This document shows positions 38,531 through 45,481 of a DNA stretch of 64,000 nt, in pieces. The DNA lies in assembly GCF_022662475.1 (NCBI RefSeq), contig NZ_JAKNQQ010000005.1, positions 62,001-126,000 of the forward strand, given 5' to 3'. This DNA comes from Sphingomonas sp. TREG-RG-20F-R18-01. GTDB taxonomy: Bacteria > Pseudomonadota > Alphaproteobacteria > Sphingomonadales > Sphingomonadaceae. Below the pieces are notes generated by a model. It searched no databases and was not told the DNA's origin. It saw only the letters and a program-made list of their open reading frames with translations. A program made the position numbers and the translations under genes. Every line of letters starts with the position of its first letter. Within the stretch, counting starts at the first letter, position 1.

Positions 38531-38856
38531 GCATGGTGGACGACGACCGCGGCGAGGGCGACGCCTTCGTCTATGACGAAGCCTCGGGCGAATGGATCAG
38601 TGCGGTCGATGCCGCCGCCAAGGGCGACCCCGCTGGCGACGCCGTGGTCGTTCGCGACGCGGTCGGCAACGTCCTTGCCGACGGCGACCAGGTTACGCTG
38701 ATCAAGGACCTGACCGTCAAGGGTGCTGGCCAGACGCTCAAGCGCGGCACGCTGATCAAGGCGATCCGCCTGACGGGCGACGCCCAGGAGATCGACTGCC
38801 GGTTCGACGGGATCAAGGGCCTCGTGCTCCGCGCCGAATTCGTCAAGAAGCGCTGA
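38527..38856 (+). CDS. PhnA/YjdM C-terminal domain protein
   Basis: A 109-residue protein. The C-terminal half (VVRDAVGNVLADGDQVTLIKDLTVKG split here, then TLKRGTLIKAIRL and RFDGIKGLVLRAEFVKK) is the PhnA/YjdM domain. The N-terminal zinc ribbon of full PhnA is missing and replaced by an acidic region. The family was once tied to phosphonate use, but its role is unknown. The ATG at 38527 lies inside the stop codon of the preceding gene. Confidence 0.8.
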   Translation: MSMVDDDRGEGDAFVYDEASGEWISAVDAAAKGDPAGDAVVVRDAVGNVLADGDQVTLIKDLTVKGAGQTLKRGTLIKAIRLTGDAQEIDCRFDGIKGLVLRAEFVKKR

Positions 38857-38862
38857 CCCCCT

Positions 38863-38887
38863 GGTCGCGACGCCCCTCGTCGCGACC
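38863..38887. terminator. Hairpin between phnA-like and GH1 genes
   Basis: A perfect 9-bp stem (GGTCGCGAC / GTCGCGACC) with a 7-base loop lies between these convergent genes. No T-run is present. Confidence 0.5.
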
Positions 38888-38901
38888 ATTGCCCCAGTCG
38901 T

Positions 38902-40335
38902 TCACACCAGCGTGTTGCGCCGGACCAGTTCGCGATACCAGGCAGCGCTCAGCTTGGGCGTGCGCACCTGCGTAGCGAAGTCGACGTGGTGGATCCCGAA
39001 CCGCTTGGTATAGCCATCCGCCCATTCGAAATTGTCCATCAGGCTCCACAGGAAATAGCCCTTGAGCGGATAGCCCTCTGCCGTCGCCCGGTGGAACTCG
39101 GCGAGATAGTTGCGCAAATACATGATCCGGTCGCTATCGTCGATCCGGCCGTCGACCACCGGATCATCCGCCGAGGTCCCGTTTTCGGAGATGTAGATCG
39201 CCTTTGGCTTCCACAATTCGCTGACCGTCCGCACCCCCCAATAGGCGACCTCGGGGCCGACGTAGAGCCAGGGCGAGGCCATGCGCGGCGATGACGGGAG
39301 ATGCGGCAGGATCTTGTAGCCGCTCGGCCCCGCATCCGCCCGGACGTAATTGGGGGCGTAGATGTTGAGCGCGACGAAATCGAGCGGGCTGCCGATCGCC
39401 GCCATGTCCCCGGCCGCGACGCGCGGTGCATTCGCCCCTTCGCGGGCGAGATAGCCATCGGTGTAGCGCCCCTCCATGATCGCGGTCAGGAACATCGCAT
39501 TTTCCTCGCGCACCGCGGTCTTTGCGGCCGCGATATGCTCGGGCGTCTCGATCACGGGCACGTAGAAATTGGAATTGTCCGCCAGGCCGACCTGCGTTCC
39601 CGGGCGCGCATGCGCGCGGATCGCCTGGACGCCAAGCCCGTGGGCGAGCACGCCGTGGTGACGCACCTGATTGCCGGCCGCCGGCGGCAGGCGCAGGCCG
39701 GGCGCGTGCCGCCCCTCGATATGCCCGATATCGGTGAAGCACCGCAGCTCGTTGACGGTCATGAAATGGTGAACGCGATCGGACAGTTTGCCTGCCATGT
39801 AGCCGGCATAGTCGGCAAAGGCGGACGCCGTATCCCGCGATTGCCAGCCGCCCGGCAACGCTTCCGGCAGATCCCAATGGAACAGCGTGACGTAGGGCGT
39901 AATTCCGGCGGCGAGCAGCGCATCGATCAGCTTGTTATAGTAATCGACGCCCTTCTGGTTCGGCGTCCCGCGCCCCTCCGGGAAAATCCGCGACCAGGCC
40001 AGCGAAAGGCGATACGCCTTCACGCCAAGGCCTTTCAGCAGCGCGATATCCTCGGGGTAGCGGTGGTAGCTGTCGCACGCCACGTCGCCGGTATCGCCAT
40101 TGGCGACCCGACCCTGGGTATGCGCGAAGACATCCCAATTGGTCCGGCCGCGCCCGTCCTCGGCCACCGCGCCTTCGATCTGATAGGATGCGGTGGCACA
40201 GCCCCACAGGAAATCATCGGGAAAGGACAGCGACCCGGCCGGCGCCTTCGGAGTCATAGTGGCAAGCGCACGGCCCGAGCTTCCGGCGACGGCGGCCCCC
40301 AGCATGCTGGCTTTGATGAAATCCCGCCGATCCAT
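38902..40335 (-). CDS. GH1-family beta-glycosidase with Tat signal
   Basis: A 477-residue glycoside hydrolase family 1 enzyme, probably a beta-glucosidase. The N-terminus DRRDFIKAS is a twin-arginine export signal. The catalytic domain starts FPDDFLWGCATASYQIEGA. The acid/base glutamate is E196 in MTVNELRCF, where most family members have NEP. The nucleophile is E384 in YISENGTS. The aglycone motif WSLMDNFEWADGY is intact. It is served by its own operator palindrome, and sits next to a TonB receptor and LacI regulator, so it likely trims imported oligosaccharides in the periplasm. Confidence 0.9.
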   Translation of the reverse strand: MDRRDFIKASMLGAAVAGSSGRALATMTPKAPAGSLSFPDDFLWGCATASYQIEGAVAEDGRGRTNWDVFAHTQGRVANGDTGDVACDSYHRYPEDIALLKGLGVKAYRLSLAWSRIFPEGRGTPNQKGVDYYNKLIDALLAAGITPYVTLFHWDLPEALPGGWQSRDTASAFADYAGYMAGKLSDRVHHFMTVNELRCFTDIGHIEGRHAPGLRLPPAAGNQVRHHGVLAHGLGVQAIRAHARPGTQVGLADNSNFYVPVIETPEHIAAAKTAVREENAMFLTAIMEGRYTDGYLAREGANAPRVAAGDMAAIGSPLDFVALNIYAPNYVRADAGPSGYKILPHLPSSPRMASPWLYVGPEVAYWGVRTVSELWKPKAIYISENGTSADDPVVDGRIDDSDRIMYLRNYLAEFHRATAEGYPLKGYFLWSLMDNFEWADGYTKRFGIHHVDFATQVRTPKLSAAWYRELVRRNTLV

Positions 40336-40375
40336 AATTCATTTCCCGTACAACCCGTTGGCACGTTCGCAACCA

Positions 40376-40391
40376 TTGACAACGTTGTCAA
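40376..40391. promoter_or_regulatory. LacI-type operator before the GH1 gene
   Basis: TTGACAACGTTGTCAA is a perfect 16-bp palindrome with the central CG typical of LacI-family operators, about 40 bases upstream of the GH1 start codon. Confidence 0.8.
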
Positions 40392-40454
40392 GAAACGTCG
40401 TCGATCGATGGCGTGCGCGGGCATGGCTGTAGCTTCACCGACTGATCGACGAGA

Positions 40455-40496
40455 CGAAGCGGGAAGGTGAGCTCAACCGCCGCCCTTCCCGCTTCG
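40455..40496 (-). terminator. Hairpin after the TonB receptor gene
   Basis: A perfect 13-bp stem (CGAAGCGGGAAGG / CCTTCCCGCTTCG) with a 16-base loop lies just past the receptor stop codon. There is no T-run. It separates the receptor from the GH1 promoter. Confidence 0.6.
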
Positions 40497-40513
40497 ATCG
40501 CCGATGCGCTCCG

Positions 40514-43500
40514 TCAGAACTTGAACCGCGCCCCTGCCAGGTAGCGCGCCGAGCCTTCCTGCATGAAGAAGATCTCGTTCGGCGAACGCCCGTAGATCTT
40601 CAGACCATCTTCGAAGATGTTGATCCCTTCGATCGACACGGCGATGTGCGGGGTGACATCGTAGCTGACGTTGAAATCGACCTGGCTATGCGCCGCCGTG
40701 AAGCGGGGGCTGTGATAGCTGTCGGCATTGACCCCGGACAGGAACTTGTCACGCCAGTTGTACGACAAGCGGGCAGAGATGCCGTATTTGTCGTAGATCA
40801 GCGTGGCGTTCGCGGTGTCGGACAGGCCGAGGAGCGCGAACTGATCCTGGTTGATCGGCGCGGCAACATTGATGCCGACGTCCCCCTTCACATGGGTGTA
40901 TTGCGCCGCGACCCCGATTCCCGTCTGCCCGAAGAAGTACTGGCCCGCCAACTCGATGCCGTAGATTTCGGCATCCTTGTTGTTGATTGGCGTACTGACG
41001 TTGAACGTGAACAGTGGGTCGTTGGCATCGGCAATGATGTCGACCGCATTCAGCGTCGAGTCGACGAAGGATTGCGTCAGCGAGCGATTGACCGTGTTGT
41101 AGTTCGCAAGGAAGGTATTGGTCGCGGCAGCGGTGTTGCCGTTGTTCTGGACTAGCAACGCGGTGTAGGTGAACAGGTTGACGTCGGTGACGTCCGCCCC
41201 GATCGTCTGCAGCTGCGCCTTTGCGGTGCCCGATCGGCCCGACACGCCCGAGGACGGATCACGCAGACCATAAAGAGATTGCGGGACGACCGAGGTGCCG
41301 ATGAAGTTGTGGACGCGCTTGTCGAAGAAACCGACCGACAGATAGCTGCCGGGCTTGAAATACCACTCCAGCGCCACGTCGAAGTTGTCGGAGACCAGCG
41401 GCTTCAGGTTTGGATTGCCGGAGTTCCCGCCCGTCTGACCACCAACGGCGGTCGCGTCGTTCGGATTCCCCACGCTCGCCGACGTGAACAGGTTGTTGTA
41501 GGTCGGCCGTGCGATCGTACGGCTTGCCGAGAAGCGACCGATCAGATTTTGCTTGATGTTGAACTGAAAATCCATCGACGGCAGAAGATTGTTGTACTTC
41601 CCCCGACCCGACGTGTTCTGCAGGTATTTGCTGTCGAAGATCAGGTCCTGCGTGAAGTCGTTGTCGGACTGCCACCGGATATCGGCGGGTGCATAGAGCA
41701 CGCCGCTCGCCTTGACCTTCGTCTGCTCGTAGCGCGCACCGGCGACCAGCGCCGCGTCATGCCCAGCGAGCTGCCCCTTCCAGGTCACCTGGCCGTACAC
41801 CGCCCAAATGTCTTCCTGGACCCGGTCGTTGCCATAGCCGTTCACGCCGTTCGCATGGCCAGGCGTATTGGCGTATGCCCCGCTGAGCGCGTTGTAGAGC
41901 GCGGTCGCGTCTTCGGTACGGAAGGCGACCAGGCCGTCGCCGCTCGCTTTTGGATCGAAATGGGTGAACTTGCAGACGAGGCAGAATTGCGAGACTTGCC
42001 CCGGTGCGATCTTCTGGACGTCGCCCGGGAAGTTGTTACCCCAGTCGCCCAGCGTCTGGTAATAGGTCGTCTGGGTCGAGAGCGTGTCGGTCTTGCGATA
42101 GTCGCCGCCAAAGTCGAAACGGCTCCCCCCGCCCAGATCCCAGCCGGCGTCGATCCGGCCTTCCTTGATCGTCTGCCGCAGGCTGGTCGAGATCTGCCGA
42201 CCGACCTGGCTGCCGAGATCGCCGACGTCGAGCTTGCCGTTCCCGTTGCCCTTGATGATCGCGTTACCGGGAGCCGGCGTCGCCGGATCGCTGAACTGGA
42301 CGGTCTGGACCGGGAAGCCGTTGTTCGAATAATCCCACGAATGCTGCGCCAGCAGCGGGATCGACAGCGAAATCAGCGTCGAGCTCATCCCGTTGGGGTT
42401 ATCCGGCGTGCTCTTCGACAAGCCGACATGGCCATCGGCGGTGACGGTGAAATTGTCGGTCAGCTCCCACCGGGCGTTCAGCCCGAAGTCCTGCAGCTGG
42501 TTCTTCTGCGCGCGATATTGCTGTTCTGCGCCCGAATCCTTCTGCGCGCCGTTGTTCGTCTCGTGCAGGTAGGTTGCGGTGCTGACTTCATGACCCTTGT
42601 CGAAGGTGATCTCGTCGAACAAGCCGGCGAACCAGTTCGCCTCGTCCGAACGCCGTTCGGAAGCCCGGTTCTGGGCAAACAGTCCATCGGCTGTCAGCAA
42701 CAGCCGATCGGTCGGCTTGAATTGCAACGAACCCTGGAAGTTCATCCGCTCATTGGTGTCTTCGGCAAAGTGGTAGCGCGCGTCGTCGGGGCGGGCGACC
42801 AGGGTGTTGGGGTCGGACGGCGCGTTGTTGATCTTGGTGGCGGCGTTGACGTGGCTGCCACTGGGATCGAGCAGGGCCGCCAGCGTGCTGATGTTCCAGC
42901 CGTTGACCGACGCGCTCACGGCGGAGAAATTGCGCTTCTGATAGCTGCCGAACAACGACGCACCGAACGTGTGGTCCGAATTCGACCAGCTCAGCAAGCC
43001 CGAGGCCTGCGGCGTGACGTGGCTGCCGCAGCTAATGCAGGCATCCGCGCTCGTGTCGTAATCCGCCTTCACCCCAAACGACCCGTTGAAACCGCTCTCG
43101 CGGGCATCGAGCGGGCGGCGGGTCACGACGTTGATCGAAGCGCCGATGCCGCCCGAGGGGATCGCGGCGCGGCCGGTCTTGTAGACCTCGAGCGTCTTCA
43201 CGCCTTCGGATGCAAGGTTGGAGAAGTCGAACGATCGACCGGTGCTGCGCGTGAAGTCGTTCTCGCCGCCGACCGAGGTCTGGTCGGACGCTGCCAGCTG
43301 GCGACCGTTCAGCGTCACCATGTTATAGTCGGGACCAAAGCCGCGAACGGTGACCTGCGCGCCTTCGCCATTGCGGCGATTGATCGACACGCCCGGGATA
43401 CGCTGAAGCGATTCGGCGAGGTTGGTGTCAGGGAACTTGCCGATATCCTGCGACGAGATCGCGTCGACGATCCCGGAGGAATTGCGCTTGATGTCGATCG

Positions 43501-43738
43501 ACCGTTCAAGCGAGGCGCGAATGCCGGTAACGACGATGTCGTCAGAAATCGGCGGCGGCGTGTTCACGGGATCCTGTGACACCGGCTGTGCATTGGTGAC
43601 TTCCGCGCCGGCCGCGGGTGCGGGTGCGATCACGGGCGCGGTTTGCGCAAAACCATAGCCCGGCACAGCAAGGCCGACTGCAAGTGCGATGGTTGATGTG
43701 GTGCGCGCGAGCATGCTCGCCGGGCAGAAACCCTTCAT
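40514..43738 (-). CDS. TonB-dependent receptor (proteobacterial sugar-type)
   Basis: A 1074-residue outer-membrane transporter. A signal peptide (about 1-33) is followed by a TonB-box-like region (DDIVVTGIRASLERSID), the plug domain (VDAISSQDIGKFPDTNLAESLQRIPGVSI, VTVRGFGPDYNMVTLNGR), and a 22-strand-type barrel ending in GARFKF. The FPDTNLAE and RIPGVSI pattern is typical of the large receptors that import oligosaccharides in sphingomonads and Caulobacter. CAGGAGG precedes ATG 43738. A LacI operator lies upstream and a GH1 gene downstream, so a glycan substrate is likely. Confidence 0.94.
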   Translation of the reverse strand: MKGFCPASMLARTTSTIALAVGLAVPGYGFAQTAPVIAPAPAAGAEVTNAQPVSQDPVNTPPPISDDIVVTGIRASLERSIDIKRNSSGIVDAISSQDIGKFPDTNLAESLQRIPGVSINRRNGEGAQVTVRGFGPDYNMVTLNGRQLAASDQTSVGGENDFTRSTGRSFDFSNLASEGVKTLEVYKTGRAAIPSGGIGASINVVTRRPLDARESGFNGSFGVKADYDTSADACISCGSHVTPQASGLLSWSNSDHTFGASLFGSYQKRNFSAVSASVNGWNISTLAALLDPSGSHVNAATKINNAPSDPNTLVARPDDARYHFAEDTNERMNFQGSLQFKPTDRLLLTADGLFAQNRASERRSDEANWFAGLFDEITFDKGHEVSTATYLHETNNGAQKDSGAEQQYRAQKNQLQDFGLNARWELTDNFTVTADGHVGLSKSTPDNPNGMSSTLISLSIPLLAQHSWDYSNNGFPVQTVQFSDPATPAPGNAIIKGNGNGKLDVGDLGSQVGRQISTSLRQTIKEGRIDAGWDLGGGSRFDFGGDYRKTDTLSTQTTYYQTLGDWGNNFPGDVQKIAPGQVSQFCLVCKFTHFDPKASGDGLVAFRTEDATALYNALSGAYANTPGHANGVNGYGNDRVQEDIWAVYGQVTWKGQLAGHDAALVAGARYEQTKVKASGVLYAPADIRWQSDNDFTQDLIFDSKYLQNTSGRGKYNNLLPSMDFQFNIKQNLIGRFSASRTIARPTYNNLFTSASVGNPNDATAVGGQTGGNSGNPNLKPLVSDNFDVALEWYFKPGSYLSVGFFDKRVHNFIGTSVVPQSLYGLRDPSSGVSGRSGTAKAQLQTIGADVTDVNLFTYTALLVQNNGNTAAATNTFLANYNTVNRSLTQSFVDSTLNAVDIIADANDPLFTFNVSTPINNKDAEIYGIELAGQYFFGQTGIGVAAQYTHVKGDVGINVAAPINQDQFALLGLSDTANATLIYDKYGISARLSYNWRDKFLSGVNADSYHSPRFTAAHSQVDFNVSYDVTPHIAVSIEGINIFEDGLKIYGRSPNEIFFMQEGSARYLAGARFKF

Positions 43739-43827
43739 GACGTCCCCTCCTGTTCCGCGACCCCCCTGAGCCACGGCTGGTTGCCGACCGTCTTGGTCAG
43801 CTTACCCTGTTGGTAGCGATAGCATCT

Positions 43828-43843
43828 TGTCTTACGTTGTCAA
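43828..43843. promoter_or_regulatory. LacI-type operator (one perfect half) between TonB receptor and lacI
   Basis: TGTCTTACGTTGTCAA matches the right half of the GH1 operator palindrome perfectly (ACGTTGTCAA) and the left half poorly. It lies in the divergent intergenic region. Confidence 0.6.
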
Positions 43844-43863
43844 TTACGATTTGTGTCGCATCA

Positions 43864-45030
43864 ATGCAGGATCGCAAACCGTCGGCCGGGCCGCGCGTTG
43901 ATGGTGACGCGCTGCGAAGCAAGGCGATACGGAATGCTACCGTTGTCAGCCCCGACCGCGTCTGTGATATCGAGCAAGCCGCCTTGGAGGACCGTTTCCT
44001 GTCTCGTGAAATCAAACGCACCACGATCGTCGATGTCGGCCGCCAGGCGGGCGTCTCGACGAAAACCGTGTCGCGCGTCTTCAACGATGAACCCCATGTC
44101 AGCGAGGCGATCAAAGACCGCGTCCGCGCCGCCGCCGCCGCGCTCAACTATCATCCCAACGTCTTCGCCCAGTCGCTGGTGCGACGTCGGTCGCACCTGA
44201 TCGGGCTGGTCTATGAAAAGCCTAGCGCGAGCTATGTCGTGGAACTGCAGATGGGCGTGCTCGACCGCCTGCAAGGCGAACGCTATCGCCTGATCGTCAT
44301 CCCGATCCAGTCGGCGCAGGACAATGCATCCGAGATCGTCGGGTTGCTGCGCGCCGCCGCGCTCGACGGAGTCGTGTTGGCGCCACCGGCATCGGATCAT
44401 CCGCTGATCCTCGCGCAGCTCGAGGCGGCGGGGATCCGGTACGCGCGAATCGCGCCGTCGCGCCAGCTCGAGCTCGGGTCGTCGACCCTGCTGGATGACG
44501 TCGCCGGCGCGCAGGCCGTCGCGGCGCACGTGCTGTCGCTCGGCCACCGCGACATCGGCATCGTCAAAGGCGATCCAACCCATGCCGCGACCGATGCACG
44601 GCTGATCGGGTACGGCCAAGCCTTCCGCGATGCCGGCTGCCAGTTGCAGCTCGACCGGATCGAGACGGGACTGTTCACCTTCGATGGCGGCTATGCGGCC
44701 GCCCGTCGCTTGCTCGAGCGGAGCGATCGACCGACGGCGATCCTCGCACAAAATGATGAGATGGCGGTGGGCATCATGCTCGCCGCCCGGGAACTCGGAC
44801 TATCGATCCCGGAGGATCTGTCGATCGCGGGGTTCGACGATGCCGAGGTTTCCCGCATTGCGTGGCCGCGCCTCACGACGGTGCGACAGCCCGTTTTCGA
44901 AATGGCGGTCGCCGCGACGGACATGCTGATCGCGGATCTGGAAAGTCGCGCGGGCGAACGGCACACGCATCACAGCAACAGCCTGCTGGTCCGCGATTCC
45001 ACCGCGGCCTTGCGGCCTGACCCATCCTGA
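43864..45030 (+). CDS. LacI-family transcriptional regulator
   Basis: A sugar-responsive repressor. The helix-turn-helix is TTIVDVGRQAGVSTKTVSRV, then the hinge (ALNYHPNVFAQSLVRRR) and the periplasmic-binding-type sensor domain (HLIGLVYEKPSASYVVELQ to IPEDLSIAGFDDAEVSRIAWP). The ATG at 43864 puts an unusual 50-residue extension before the helix-turn-helix and has no clear ribosome binding site. A strong GGAGG at 43986-43990 stands eight bases before an in-frame CTG (43999), and this would give a normal LacI N-terminus. It likely controls the GH1 and TonB receptor genes. Confidence 0.9.
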   Translation: MQDRKPSAGPRVDGDALRSKAIRNATVVSPDRVCDIEQAALEDRFLSREIKRTTIVDVGRQAGVSTKTVSRVFNDEPHVSEAIKDRVRAAAAALNYHPNVFAQSLVRRRSHLIGLVYEKPSASYVVELQMGVLDRLQGERYRLIVIPIQSAQDNASEIVGLLRAAALDGVVLAPPASDHPLILAQLEAAGIRYARIAPSRQLELGSSTLLDDVAGAQAVAAHVLSLGHRDIGIVKGDPTHAATDARLIGYGQAFRDAGCQLQLDRIETGLFTFDGGYAAARRLLERSDRPTAILAQNDEMAVGIMLAARELGLSIPEDLSIAGFDDAEVSRIAWPRLTTVRQPVFEMAVAATDMLIADLESRAGERHTHHSNSLLVRDSTAALRPDPS

Positions 45031-45481
45031 CCACTTCGCCGTGCGAAGCGGTATCCGGGCTGCCCGACCCTAGCGTAGCGGACTGTGACACTTGGGCAAC
45101 GCGCGCGTATCTTCGTACATGAACGCGGATTCATACGACGCTGCTTTCTGTGCAGGCGGGCAGTACGTCTGCTCTTGACGCCACCCTTGCCAACCTAAGA
45201 TTAGTCGCCAACGAATGAACAGTAGGCAGATCTGGAGACTAGGTAACAATACACTGCTCATCATGTGGGGCCATAACCCCTTCTATGCCTTGCCCTACTT
45301 AACCTTACACGCGTCGATACCTGGATTGGCGTTCCAACATCAACCCGACATTATAAAATGACGCCAATATGACGCAGCTGTATTTTTTCAGTGACATTGG
45401 CTGTAACATTGCTGACCAAATTGGGTTGTAGCGGCCGCTGGACCGGAATGAGAAAATTCTCGAGGTTCAGGGGAAATCACA
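45031..45481. other. 451-base leader region before second TonB receptor
   Basis: This region is AT-richer than the surroundings and holds no convincing gene. It includes a TATAAAATGACGCCAATATGACG-like direct repeat near 45352-45372 (ATGACGC twice). I saw no clear cobalamin or other riboswitch core. A long leader or unmapped promoter is likely. Confidence 0.4.

Noticed and set aside
41279..43579. 766-codon frame antisense to the TonB receptor
   Set aside because: Shadow of a strongly supported receptor gene; composition is Arg/Val/Asp-rich and no domain is recognisable.
45031..45481. Riboswitch before the TonB receptor
   Set aside because: No cobalamin-box or other recognisable core was found by eye. 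A covariance-model search would be needed to exclude it.
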